This document shows positions 15,594-23,042 of a stretch of 42,825 nucleotides of DNA, piece after piece. The DNA is taken from the NCBI GenBank assembly GCA_001919865.1, contig MNIR01000037.1:1-42825 (forward strand). The letters run 5' to 3'. This stretch comes from Gemmatimonadetes bacterium 13_1_20CM_4_69_16. Lineage in GTDB: Bacteria > Gemmatimonadota > Gemmatimonadetes > Gemmatimonadales > GWC2-71-9. The notes below the pieces were generated by a model. It was given only the letters and a program-made list of their open reading frames with translations, did not search any database and was not told where the DNA came from. A program made the translations under genes and the position numbers. Position 1 is the stretch's first letter. Each line of letters begins with the position of its first letter.

Positions 15594-16675
15594 GCCGACA
15601 CCGCCGCGGCGCGCCGGGGAACCGCGGCCGTGATCTTCCGGTCGGGTGCCACGTCGCGCCCGGTAAGCCGCCGCCAGGCGATGCGCACCACCTCCTGCAC
15701 CAGCTCGTCGTAGCTGAAACCGGCGGCCCGCGCGGCCTTGGGGAAGCAGGAGTTCATGGCCGGATCGGGGATGATGCCCGGCAGCGGGTTCAGCTCGAGG
15801 ATGTTCGGCACGCCGAACCGGTCGACGCGGATGTCGACGCGGCACCAGTCACGGCAGCCGACGGCGTGGTAGGCGTCCAGCGCGGTGCGCTCGATTTCTG
15901 CGTACAGCCCAGCGGGCCCCGGCGCCGGACACTGAAAGATCGCGAGCGGCGCTTCCGGCCGGTCCCACACCCACTTGGCTTCGTAGCCGTACACCGGCGG
16001 CACGCCCGGCGGCAGCGCCGAGAAGTCGAGACCGATCACCGGCAGGCAGTACGCGGCCGGCCCGTTGCCCAGGATCGCCACGGTGAACTCGGGGCCCGGG
16101 AGGTAGGTCTCGACGAGCACCGGCTCGGTGTAGCGATCGAGCAGGAAGCGCACCCGCTCGCGCAGCTGCCCGGCCGTGGCGCACAAGTTGTTGCTGAACA
16201 CGCCCTTGCCGGAACCCTCCGCGACCGGCTTCACGAACACCGGGAACGGCAGCCGCAGGCGCTCCAAGTCGTCGGCCGTCTCGACGCACGCGAACGGCGC
16301 GGTGGGTACGCCGCGATACGCCAGGATTTCCTTGGTGCGCGCCTTGTGGAGCGAGAGCCCGAGTGTGAGCGGGTCGGAGCCGGTGTACGGGATGTTCAAA
16401 TACTCGCAGATGGCGGGGACGAGCGCTTCGCGGCTCTGACCGCGCAGTCCTTCCGCCATGTTGAACACCAGATCGGGTCGCTCGAGGTCGAGCTTTTGTG
16501 GGAAGAGTGGGTCGGCTTCGAGACGGATCACGCTGCCGAAGAGACCGAGAGCCTGCTCCACCGCGGTGATGGTGGATGGGTCGTCCCACTCGGCGAACGC
16601 GTCGTTGGTACTCGGAGGCTCTGCCGCGGAGTTCGCGGGGTCCGGTTTTTCGTTGTAAGCGAGACCGATGCGCAT
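15590..16675 (-). CDS. ATP-grasp ligase (D-Ala-D-Ala ligase-like), first of pair
   Basis: A 361-residue ATP-grasp enzyme, first gene of the kamA operon. Visible motifs: RPDLVFNMAEGLRGQSREALVPAICEYLNIPYTGSDPLTLGLSLHK (N-terminal domain), FPVFVKPVAEGSGKGV (ATP lid), PVLVETYLPGPEFTVAILG, and CRVDIRVDRFGVPNILELNPLPGIIP (metal ligands Asp, Glu, Asn). It resembles its downstream neighbour throughout. Two consecutive ligases beside an aminomutase and an acetyltransferase suggest stepwise assembly of a short amide-linked product; the substrates are not known. AGGAGG at 16690-16695 (minus strand) lies 14 nt upstream of the ATG, an unusually long spacing. Confidence 0.9.
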   Translation of the reverse strand: MRIGLAYNEKPDPANSAAEPPSTNDAFAEWDDPSTITAVEQALGLFGSVIRLEADPLFPQKLDLERPDLVFNMAEGLRGQSREALVPAICEYLNIPYTGSDPLTLGLSLHKARTKEILAYRGVPTAPFACVETADDLERLRLPFPVFVKPVAEGSGKGVFSNNLCATAGQLRERVRFLLDRYTEPVLVETYLPGPEFTVAILGNGPAAYCLPVIGLDFSALPPGVPPVYGYEAKWVWDRPEAPLAIFQCPAPGPAGLYAEIERTALDAYHAVGCRDWCRVDIRVDRFGVPNILELNPLPGIIPDPAMNSCFPKAARAAGFSYDELVQEVVRIAWRRLTGRDVAPDRKITAAVPRRAAAVSA

Positions 16676-16784
16676 GTGGTCTCGGGTGACCTCCTACAAA
16701 AAAGGCCGCTGGTGCGGTCCGTGAATCGAAAACGCGTTGTCGCGTAGAGAATACGAAACGTCGGCGAGATGCGCAATAGGGAAA

Positions 16785-16878
16785 TGACGTCGGATGTCGG
16801 AGTCAGACATCCGACGTCAGACGTCAGGGAGTGGCTCCCAATTTATTTTCTGACGTCCGATGTCTGATGTCCGACGTC
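16785..16878. repeat. Heptanucleotide repeat pair (TGACGTC-type) flanking a GGGAG hairpin
   Basis: The left array has six consecutive 7-nt units (16785-16826): TGACGTC, GGATGTC, GGAGTCA, GACATCC, GACGTCA, GACGTCA. The unit orientation flips in the middle, giving a perfect 14-nt inverted repeat (16785-16798 with 16806-16819). A GGGAG-TGG-CTCCC hairpin (16827-16839) and the AT-rich AATTTATTTT follow. The right array has four units (16851-16878): TGACGTC, CGATGTC, TGATGTC, CGACGTC. The right array reaches the thyX stop codon (16877-16879). The hairpin plus T-rich tract would work as a terminator only on the plus strand, where no gene reads. Confidence 0.85.
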
Positions 16879-17629
16879 AGACTTTATGATACGTGACGCG
16901 TGCGGCCTCCTGTCTGTCGTCGGCGAGATAGATCTCAAAATCGGAAAACAACGCGGGCGCTTCGCGCACGAGCGCGCGCAGACACGCGATCGCCATCCGG
17001 CGGATCTCGAGCTCCGCGCCCTCGCCACATCGCAGCTCGAGCATCGTGCGCCAGGCGCGCGCGTTGCCCGACACGACGATCTTCACTTCGGTGGCGTTGG
17101 GGAGGACGCTGCGCGCCGCCTCGCGCGCCATCTTGCGCCGATGCACTTTGTCCGCTATCCAGGCGTAGCGCTCCATCAGCCCGTCCACGGCACGCACATA
17201 CGCCGCCTGGGCGTCCGCGACCTCCCGCTCCCACTCGCTCTCGAGCTTCGCGTCCCCGAGGATGGCCGGCGGCATCACGAACGCCGCGTGCGACTCGTCC
17301 ACGTAGCGTTGCGACAGCTGCGAGTAGCCGAAGCCGGCACGGTGCCGCACCAGCTCGTGCGAGCAGGAGCGCGAGATCCCCTCGACCAGGAGGACGTAGA
17401 CCGCGTGCTCGAGCACGGAGCCGTGTCCCTGCTTCTTGATATTCTCGAGGTACTCCGCCGTGCTGCGGTTCGCCGGATTGTGCTGACTCATGTAGCAGAT
17501 CCGGCCGGCGAACTCGGCGAGTCGCTCGCCCGGCGAGGAGTCGCCCTGCCACTGCACCCGCAGGTGTTCGGGCTCGACGAACTCGGGGCGGGCGATCAGC
17601 GTGACGCGCGGAGCGCGGAAGATTTCCAT
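16877..17629 (-). CDS. thyX: Flavin-dependent thymidylate synthase
   Basis: A 250-residue ThyX, which makes dTMP from dUMP using FAD, NADPH and methylene-THF. The signature is ELVRHRAGFGYSQLSQRY (residues 92-109), a variant of RHRxxSxNxxSxR with one extra residue between RHR and the SQLSQRY block. SVLEHAVY and the C-terminal GNARAWRTMLELRCGEGAELEIR are also conserved. A longer upstream extension is antisense to the flavoprotein gene and is rejected; the start MEIFRAPRV at 17629 is natural. The final stop codon (16877-16879) lies inside a heptamer array, and another array lies just upstream of the start. No clear Shine-Dalgarno. Confidence 0.93.
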   Translation of the reverse strand: MEIFRAPRVTLIARPEFVEPEHLRVQWQGDSSPGERLAEFAGRICYMSQHNPANRSTAEYLENIKKQGHGSVLEHAVYVLLVEGISRSCSHELVRHRAGFGYSQLSQRYVDESHAAFVMPPAILGDAKLESEWEREVADAQAAYVRAVDGLMERYAWIADKVHRRKMAREAARSVLPNATEVKIVVSGNARAWRTMLELRCGEGAELEIRRMAIACLRALVREAPALFSDFEIYLADDRQEAARVTYHKV

Positions 17630-17638
17630 GGGGCCGGA

Positions 17639-17659
17639 GGTCAGGGGTCGGGGGTCGGG
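17639..17659. repeat. Heptanucleotide repeat (GGTCGGG) at the flavoprotein/thyX junction
   Basis: Three 7-nt units, GGTCAGG, GGTCGGG and GGTCGGG (17639-17645, 17646-17652, 17653-17659). The stop codon of the flavoprotein (17641-17643) is inside the first unit, and the last residues TPDP of that protein are encoded by the array. The thyX start lies 10 nt downstream. Confidence 0.65.
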
Positions 17660-19266
17660 GACTCTCGGGCGAGCTCCACTTTGGGAACGGCCCACGCGGC
17701 GGTGCGCTCCACATCGCGCAGCCGAGCGGCGATGTCGCCGGGAATCGGGGCCGCGTCCGGACCGACCTTGAGGTCGGCGAGCGGCGCCCACTCGGCCGAG
17801 GGGATTATAACACCGGGGTTGAGGATGCACCCGGGGTCGTACGACCGCTTCACCTCCCGGAACAACGCCATCACGTCTGGTCCGTAGAACCGCGCCAGCA
17901 CCCCGGCGCGCAGTCGCCCGACGCCGTGCTCTCCCGCCGGTGTGCCGCCGAGCCGGAGCACCAGGTCGGTCACGTCGGCGTACAACGCGGCCAGCGCCTC
18001 CCGCCACCCCGGCGCAGTCGTGTCGGGGAGAGCGTTCACGTGCACGTGACCGTCGGCCGCATGGCCGAACACGGCGACCGGCACAGCGTGACGGACGGCT
18101 GCGGCGCGCACGCCGGCGATGTAACCTCCCAGTCGCTCGATCGGGACACACCCGTCTTCTACGACCTGCAGGGAGCGCCGGGTCGGGGGCAGCCGGGCGA
18201 GCGCGGGGCTCGCGAGCCTGCGTATGGACCACAGCTGCTCGAGGCCCGCTCGGTCCACCGCCGTCTCGACGTGCATGGTGAGCGTCTTGAGGCCGCGCGC
18301 CGCGTCGCCCACCACCCCCCGAGCGGCGGCCGCCGTATCCCGCTCGAACTCCACCAGGAGCAGCCCCTCGATGCCGGCAGGGAGGTCCAGGCCGTCCTCA
18401 CGCACCAGCTCGAGGAACGTCCGGTCGAGCAGCTCCACCGCCGACGGGTTGAGCGCGAGGAGGTACGGCACGGCCGCGGCGAGTTCCTCGAGACTCCCGA
18501 AGCCGAGGGCGGCCCCGGCGACATCGGGAGGAATGGGCTCGAGCCGCCACTGCACCGCTGTGACGAAGGCGAGTGTGCCCTCGGAACCGACCAGGATATC
18601 CAGCTCGTCGCCCGACGCGGCGTAGCGGTCGAGTGCGTAGCCGCTCGAGTTCTTGCGGGTCTTGGGGAAGCGTGCCCTGACGAGCCGGTGTTGTTCCGGG
18701 GTCAGCGCGAGCCGCGCCGTGCTCCCTCCTCCTCGCGTAACGCGCCTTGCCTTCCCATCCGCACCGACGATCTCCACGGCCTCGACCCACGCCCGCACGC
18801 TGCCACAGCGGACCGAGCGCGGGCCGGCGGCGTTGGTGGCGATCATGCCGCCGGAAGTCGCGAACGCGCCGGACGACGGGTCGGGGGCGAGGCGCAAGCC
18901 GTGCGGGCGGGCGCAGTCCCCGATCTGGGCACCGGTCACAGACGCCCCGACCCACACCGTGCGACCCGGCCAATCGGGGACGACCCAATGAAATCCCTGA
19001 CTCAGGTCCACGATGATCCCGCGCCCGACGGCACCTCCCGGCATCCCGCTTCCCGACCCGCGCGGCACCAGCGGTGTGCTCGTGCCCGTTGCCCACGCGA
19101 CGAGCCGCTGCAGCTCCTCGACGCCGCGCGGAATCGCGACACCGGCGGGCACGATGCGATAGATCCCGGCGCACTCGGCGTACGCAGCGCGGATCCGCGC
19201 ATCGGTGATGAGGCCGGGGAAGGAGGAAGGAGGAGGAGTCACGGGCGGCACAGTGGAAAGTACCAC
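17641..19266 (-). CDS. FAD-linked oxidase, GlcD/D-lactate dehydrogenase type
   Basis: About 541 residues. The N-terminal FAD_binding_4 domain shows IYRIVPAGVAIPRGVEELQRLVAWA, PLVPRGSGSGMPGGAVGRGIIVDLSQ, GLRLAPDPSSGAFATSGGMIATNAAGPRSVRCG and ILVGSEGTLAFVTAVQWRLEP. The C-terminal domain has AVFGHAADGHVHVNALPD and GEHGVGRLRAGVLARFYGPD...LNPGVI. It should oxidise a 2-hydroxy acid such as glycolate or D-lactate. No adjacent glcE/glcF iron-sulfur partner is seen. GTG codons at 19266, 19251 and 19242 are all possible starts and none has a clear ribosome binding site; I use 19266. The gene is divergent from the DUF116 gene. Confidence 0.87.
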   Translation of the reverse strand: MVLSTVPPVTPPPSSFPGLITDARIRAAYAECAGIYRIVPAGVAIPRGVEELQRLVAWATGTSTPLVPRGSGSGMPGGAVGRGIIVDLSQGFHWVVPDWPGRTVWVGASVTGAQIGDCARPHGLRLAPDPSSGAFATSGGMIATNAAGPRSVRCGSVRAWVEAVEIVGADGKARRVTRGGGSTARLALTPEQHRLVRARFPKTRKNSSGYALDRYAASGDELDILVGSEGTLAFVTAVQWRLEPIPPDVAGAALGFGSLEELAAAVPYLLALNPSAVELLDRTFLELVREDGLDLPAGIEGLLLVEFERDTAAAARGVVGDAARGLKTLTMHVETAVDRAGLEQLWSIRRLASPALARLPPTRRSLQVVEDGCVPIERLGGYIAGVRAAAVRHAVPVAVFGHAADGHVHVNALPDTTAPGWREALAALYADVTDLVLRLGGTPAGEHGVGRLRAGVLARFYGPDVMALFREVKRSYDPGCILNPGVIIPSAEWAPLADLKVGPDAAPIPGDIAARLRDVERTAAWAVPKVELARESPTPDP

Positions 19267-19279
19267 GCGCGCGTTCAGC

Positions 19280-19308
19280 TTGACACGGCCATACCGCTGG
19301 GTGATGCT
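19280..19308 (+). promoter_or_regulatory. Putative promoter for the DUF116 gene
   Basis: TTGACA (19280-19285) is followed after exactly 17 nt by GATGCT (19303-19308). The -35 is perfect, the -10 weak. Transcription would start about 19315, only a few nt before the ATG at 19318, implying a leaderless mRNA. Confidence 0.5.
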
Positions 19309-19317
19309 TGACGCCGT

Positions 19318-20127
19318 ATGCTCGCAGACGCGCCGCGCGCCCAACTCATCCACATCGAGACCGACCGCCGGCTGGGTCACGAATGGGACGAGTGGGACGG
19401 CAAGCCGCTCCCCGGAAACGGCGACTTCTCCGCACGTCCCGGTCTGTTCTTCCGGCTGGGCGCGCTGACGCTGGTCGTCGCAGTCGGCGCGGCTGCGGCG
19501 CTCGTCTTCCTGCTCGCCCCGCGGCTCGAGTCCCTGCACCCCTCAGTGCCCACCCTCCTCTGGGCGGCGCTCGCGGCGGCGGCAGGCGTGTGTGCGCTGT
19601 GGTTCGCCCTGCTGCTGCTTTCCTTTTATGGTGGGACGGTCTTGCTGCCGGAGCAGCTGCTCGAGCGGGGGCCGTATTTACGGTTGATGAGCCTCACCTC
19701 CCACGTAGCGCGTGTGTTCGGCAAACGCGACTGGGTGGAGCACGCCGCGATTGACGTCTACAACTCACTGGCCGAGCGCCGTCAGCGACGGGTGGGCAAG
19801 GGTGAGCTCCTGGTGTTGATCCCGCGCTGCCTCTCGAAGCAGACGCTGGACGGCGTGCTCGCGATCGCCGGCCGCTACGAGGTGCCGGTGTTCGTGGCGA
19901 CCCGCGGGCAGCTGGCGCGACGGGTGATCCGCGAGCGGCGCCCGCGCGCCGTGGTGGCGGTCGCTTGCGAGCGCGACATGACGACCGGCTTGCGCGACGT
20001 CGCCGGCAAGCTGCCGGTCCTCGGGCTCACCATGCGCCTCCCCAACGGACCGTGCCGGGATGCGGTCGTGGATCTCGACGTCATGGAGCGGTGGGTGAGG
20101 AGCTGGGTGTCCCAAACCGCTTCTTGA
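19318..20127 (+). CDS. DUF116 membrane protein
   Basis: A 269-residue protein with two membrane spans near residues 47-67 and 78-104 (LGALTLVVAVGAAAALVFLL and WAALAAAAGVCALWFALLLLSF), followed by a cytoplasmic domain. The C-terminal half is DUF116: ELLVLIPRCLSKQT, FVATRGQLARRVIRERRPRAVVAVACERDMTTGLRD and LPVLGLTMRLPNGPCRDAVVD, with three conserved cysteines (PRC, VAC, GPC) that could bind metal. DUF116 is of unknown function. A TTGACA promoter lies close upstream and there is no Shine-Dalgarno. The 3' end overlaps the convergent lipoprotein gene by 47 nt. Confidence 0.88.
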   Translation: MLADAPRAQLIHIETDRRLGHEWDEWDGKPLPGNGDFSARPGLFFRLGALTLVVAVGAAAALVFLLAPRLESLHPSVPTLLWAALAAAAGVCALWFALLLLSFYGGTVLLPEQLLERGPYLRLMSLTSHVARVFGKRDWVEHAAIDVYNSLAERRQRRVGKGELLVLIPRCLSKQTLDGVLAIAGRYEVPVFVATRGQLARRVIRERRPRAVVAVACERDMTTGLRDVAGKLPVLGLTMRLPNGPCRDAVVDLDVMERWVRSWVSQTAS

Positions 20128-20656
20128 GCGCCGCCACAAGTCGTTCCGCAATCGCGTGCCCCGCGTGGTCCTCGGGCACGATCACTTCGAGATCCCGCTC
20201 CGAGCGGGAGGGGTCGTAACGGGGGCGATAGACGGCCTCGAGGGTGAGGCGCGTTTGTCCCGGCACGTACGGATCGGCCCAGCAGCGGATCTTCACCGTG
20301 GCCGCGAGGTCGGGCACGTCGCCGGCGCCGCGGACCGAGCGGTGCGACCGCGTGTCGTACCACGCCGTCTCGACATATCCATCCCGGTCATTCACCTGTT
20401 CGACCTGAAGGCTCTCCGCCGCCACGAGCGTCGCGATCTCTGGTGTCACGCGCCCAGGCCGGGCGTCGAGGATCACCTGGATCCCCTGCGGGTCGGGCAG
20501 GAAGTCCGGCCGGGTCGTGACGGGGGTGCAGGCGGCGACGAAAAGCAGAACGCGGATTGCGGATTGCGGATTGCGGATTGGAAAGGTGCGCGTCCGAATG
20601 CGCCACGACCTCCCATCATCAATCCGCAATCCGCAATCGACAATCCGCAATCGCAT
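20081..20656 (-). CDS. Lipoprotein with a repeat-encoded N-terminus, unknown function
   Basis: A 191-codon frame. Residues ~36-43 (RVLLFVAAC) are the end of a lipoprotein signal with lipid-accepting Cys43, followed by DFLPDPQGIQVILDARPGRVTPEIATLVAAESLQV and a soluble domain with KIRCWADPYVPGQTRLTLEAVYRPRYDPSRSERDLEVIVPEDHAGHAIAERLVAALKKRFG; I do not recognise the family. The first ~35 codons (MRLRIVDCGLRID...IRNPQSAI) derive almost entirely from two opposed heptamer arrays. The ATG shares its A with the upstream stop (TGATG), typical of translational coupling, so the arrays seem to have been inserted just after a native start codon, or the true start was lost. Confidence 0.7.
   Translation of the reverse strand: MRLRIVDCGLRIDDGRSWRIRTRTFPIRNPQSAIRVLLFVAACTPVTTRPDFLPDPQGIQVILDARPGRVTPEIATLVAAESLQVEQVNDRDGYVETAWYDTRSHRSVRGAGDVPDLAATVKIRCWADPYVPGQTRLTLEAVYRPRYDPSRSERDLEVIVPEDHAGHAIAERLVAALKKRFGTPSSSPTAP
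20552..20655. repeat. Opposed heptanucleotide arrays (GCGGATT / AATCCGC)
   Basis: The left array has four perfect GCGGATT units (20552-20579). The right array has five units in the opposite orientation (20621-20655): AATCCGC, AATCCGC, AATCGAC, AATCCGC, AATCGCA. The two arrays can pair to form a long hairpin with a 41-nt loop. The right array abuts the ATG of the lipoprotein gene (20654-20656), and the whole block is translated as its N-terminus. Confidence 0.9.
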
Positions 20657-21237
20657 CAGTGCTTATGCGGCGCCGTGCCCGGGGCATGCCGGTGCGTGGA
20701 GTCGGCGAGTGAGTCGGCGTGCTCGTCGTGCTCCTCGCCCGCCTCACCGGGATCGTGATGGTGCCCGGCTTCCCGGTTCTCCATCTCGGCCCGCATCTTG
20801 GCGGCCGGGATGCCGGCGGCGTGCTCGAACACCATCTGTCCGCCGACGGCACCCGTCCACACGATGCCCACCAATCCGGCCAGGCTCAGTAGTCGCAGCG
20901 CGGTCTCCTCGGCGCCGCCGAGCCGGGCGCGGCGGAACAGCTTCCACACGAGCACGACCGTGAAGATCCCCATCGTGGTGAGCGCGAGCGTTTCGTGTGT
21001 TTCCATCAGCTCGTGAATCGCCTCGCCGTGCTCGATGGCGTCCTCTGCCTGGAGCCCGGCCAGGACGGCTACCCACCCGCCGATCACGCCAGCCCACAGG
21101 GTCCAGAGCGCCGCGGCCTTGAGCGAGTCGCGCTTGGTGAGCCACGCGGCGACGTCGAATAGCACGGTCACGAGCAGCAGGGCGGCGGGGAGGTCGTTCA
21201 CCGCTGCGTGAAAGCGGGGCCAGTCGTAGCCGAACAT
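20656..21237 (-). CDS. DUF2231-like membrane protein with a His-rich tail
   Basis: A 193-residue integral membrane protein with four hydrophobic segments (FHAAVNDLPAALLLVTVLFDVAAWL, AALWTLWAGVIGGWVAVLAGL, ETLALTTMGIFTVVLVWKLF, LLSLAGLVGIVWTGAVGGQMVFEHA), matching the DUF2231 layout. The C-terminus is rich in His, Asp and Glu (GHHHDPGEAGEEHDEHAD...HRHAPGTAPHKH), which may bind a metal such as copper, zinc or nickel; that is inference. It follows the 3-hydroxyacyl-CoA dehydrogenase gene on the same strand, and its stop overlaps the next ATG as TGATG. Confidence 0.82.
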   Translation of the reverse strand: MFGYDWPRFHAAVNDLPAALLLVTVLFDVAAWLTKRDSLKAAALWTLWAGVIGGWVAVLAGLQAEDAIEHGEAIHELMETHETLALTTMGIFTVVLVWKLFRRARLGGAEETALRLLSLAGLVGIVWTGAVGGQMVFEHAAGIPAAKMRAEMENREAGHHHDPGEAGEEHDEHADSLADSTHRHAPGTAPHKH

Positions 21238-21282
21238 GCCGGTCCTTTGCTCGGTGTTGGTGGGGGTGGGCTGAATCCGCGT

Positions 21283-22170
21283 TCAGATGCCCAGATCGAC
21301 TACGCGCGGCGGATCGACGGCGTAGTCGTAGAAGCCCTTGCCGCTCTTGCGACCGTTCATCCCGGCGATGACCATGCGCCTGAGCAGCGGCGGCGGAGCG
21401 TAGCGCGGCTCGCGGTACTCGGTGAACATGATCTCGGCGATCTTGTAAGTGGTGTCGAGGCCCACGAAGTCGAGCAGCGTGAGCGGGCCCATCGGGTAGC
21501 CGCAGCCCAGCTGCATCGCCTTGTCGATGTCCGGCACGCTGGCGACGCGGTGCTCCACCGCGCGGATCGCGTCCAGCAGATACGGGACGAGCAGCAGGTT
21601 CACGATGAAGCCGGAGTTGTCCTTCGCCGCCACCGGCTCCTTGCCGAGCGACTTGGCGAAGGCGAACGCGCGCCGGAACGTCTCCTCCGACGTGGTCACG
21701 GTCCGCACGACCTCCACGAGCGGCATCAGCGGCACCGGGTTGAAGAAGTGCAGCCCCACGAAGCGGTCGCCGCGCTGCGTGGCCGCGGCCATGGCGGCGA
21801 TCGTGAGGCTCGATGTGTTGGATGCGAAGATCGTGTCTGAGCCGCACAGCTTGTCGAGCTCGCGCCACAGCGCATTCTTGAGCTCGAGGTCTTCGGTCAC
21901 GGCCTCGATGACGATGTCGCACCCCTTCAGGTCGGCGGTCGCGGTGGTGAAGGCGAGCCGCTTGAGGGCGGCGTCGCGGCTCGCCGCCGGGAGCTTCCCC
22001 TTCTCCACGAACTTGGCGAGCGACTTCTCGATGGCGGCGCGTGCGCGATCCCAGATCTCCTTCGAGACGTCACGCACGACCGTGTCGTAGCCCGCGCTCG
22101 CGGCGACCTGCGCGATGCCGCTCCCCATCAGGCCGCAACCCAGCACGCCAACCCGCTTGATCTCGGTCAT
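21283..22170 (-). CDS. 3-hydroxyacyl-CoA (3-hydroxybutyryl-CoA) dehydrogenase
   Basis: A 295-residue NAD-dependent enzyme. The N-terminal Rossmann fold is VGVLGCGLMGSGIAQVAASAGYDTVVRD. The catalytic block contains ASNTSSLTIAAMA, RFVGLHFFNPVPLMPLVEVVRT (catalytic His) and NSGFIVNLLLVPYLLDAIRAVEHR, ending GCGYPMGPLTLLDFVGLDT. It oxidises (S)-3-hydroxyacyl-CoA to 3-ketoacyl-CoA, or runs in reverse. A thiolase lies three genes upstream in the same operon, so the two probably act in sequence in short-chain acyl-CoA metabolism. The length is that of the stand-alone Hbd/PaaH type, not a fused FadB. Confidence 0.93.
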   Translation of the reverse strand: MTEIKRVGVLGCGLMGSGIAQVAASAGYDTVVRDVSKEIWDRARAAIEKSLAKFVEKGKLPAASRDAALKRLAFTTATADLKGCDIVIEAVTEDLELKNALWRELDKLCGSDTIFASNTSSLTIAAMAAATQRGDRFVGLHFFNPVPLMPLVEVVRTVTTSEETFRRAFAFAKSLGKEPVAAKDNSGFIVNLLLVPYLLDAIRAVEHRVASVPDIDKAMQLGCGYPMGPLTLLDFVGLDTTYKIAEIMFTEYREPRYAPPPLLRRMVIAGMNGRKSGKGFYDYAVDPPRVVDLGI

Positions 22171-22197
22171 TGCGCTCCTGCGTGTGCTCGGGGTGAT

Positions 22198-23040
22198 CTA
22201 GCCGCGGGGCCGCGTCCCGGGGACATCGAAGGCCTTCCGCAATTCCTCCGCGATCCGCACGAACGCGCTCGACTTCTGGCCCGGCAAGGCGTGCTCGGGC
22301 CTGATCTCGCCCCGCTCGAGGCGGTCGAGCACTTGCTCGAGCCCTACTTGGACCCGCTCGTTCTGGGGGCGGTGGCGCCGCGCCACGAAGAGGGCGGTGA
22401 CGCCGAGCGCCGCGCCTGTGACGAACAGGAGCGGCGAGATGAGGGCGATCGGCACCGCCGCGCCGAGCGCGACCGCCGCGGTCGCTAGGGCGGCGAGGGC
22501 GCCCGCACCTGCGAGCCGGGCTTTGCGCAGGTTCTGCACGTTCGCCATGAGCTGTGCGTGACAGAAGCCCGGCTCGAGCTGCGTCACCTGACCCGCGACC
22601 TCTGCCGCTCGTGCCAGGGCGTAGGTCTTGCCTTTGCTGCCGAGCGCGCGCTGGATGGAGGCGAACGCGCCCACTTTCGGCTCCCAGCTGGTGCGATCGG
22701 CGTACCGGCGCTTCACCTGGAGCAGCTCCTCATCCTCCATCCAGCCACCGAGCGCCTTCAGGAGCGCCGCCCGCTCGCCCGGGACGACGCGGGCGGCCGA
22801 GAGCCGGAGCGGTCCCGCGAGCCACGGGAGCGTGCCGTGCCCCTCCTCGACGACCGTGCGGGTCTGCTCCTCGAGCAGCGCCTGCTGCAGGTAGCGCGTC
22901 GGGATGCCGACGTCCTGCCCCAGCGTGAGGAGCTCGTCCTTCGTCAGCCCCTCGCCGATGTCGCGCTCCGCGGCCTGGAGCTCGGCCGCGCGCTGGATGA
23001 TCCGCTCGAGCGCCTCGCGGCTGATGAGCTCGCCCGCCAT
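22198..23040 (-). CDS. Unknown protein with two membrane spans
   Basis: A 280-residue protein. The N-terminal ~60 residues, REALERIIQRAAELQAAERDIGEGLTKDELLTLGQDVGIPTRYLQQALLEEQ, look like a small helical domain. A middle soluble part follows (RRYADRTSWEPKVGAFASIQRALG), then a hydrophobic hairpin AGAGALAALATAAVALGAAVPIALISPLLFVTGAALGVTALFVA near 180-222, and a charged C-terminal helical region. No catalytic motif is visible and I do not recognise the family. It sits 2 nt downstream of the SPFH gene, so the two are probably co-translated and may act together at the membrane. Confidence 0.8.
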   Translation of the reverse strand: MAGELISREALERIIQRAAELQAAERDIGEGLTKDELLTLGQDVGIPTRYLQQALLEEQTRTVVEEGHGTLPWLAGPLRLSAARVVPGERAALLKALGGWMEDEELLQVKRRYADRTSWEPKVGAFASIQRALGSKGKTYALARAAEVAGQVTQLEPGFCHAQLMANVQNLRKARLAGAGALAALATAAVALGAAVPIALISPLLFVTGAALGVTALFVARRHRPQNERVQVGLEQVLDRLERGEIRPEHALPGQKSSAFVRIAEELRKAFDVPGTRPRG

Positions 23041-23042
23041 CG

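Noticed and set aside
16785-16880. CRISPR-like array
   Set aside because: Units are 7 nt, contiguous and degenerate, with no spacers and no cas genes in the window.
16877-18232. Extended 451-codon ThyX
   Set aside because: The extra 200 residues are antisense to the flavoprotein and of random Arg/Ala composition; ThyX normally starts at the MEIF position.
20388-20606. Other-frame ORFs around the GCGGATT/AATCCGC arrays with repeated NPQSAIR or RIADCGL-like peptides
   Set aside because: A 7-nt tandem repeat reads open in several frames and yields 7-residue peptide repeats; these are repeat translations, not genes.
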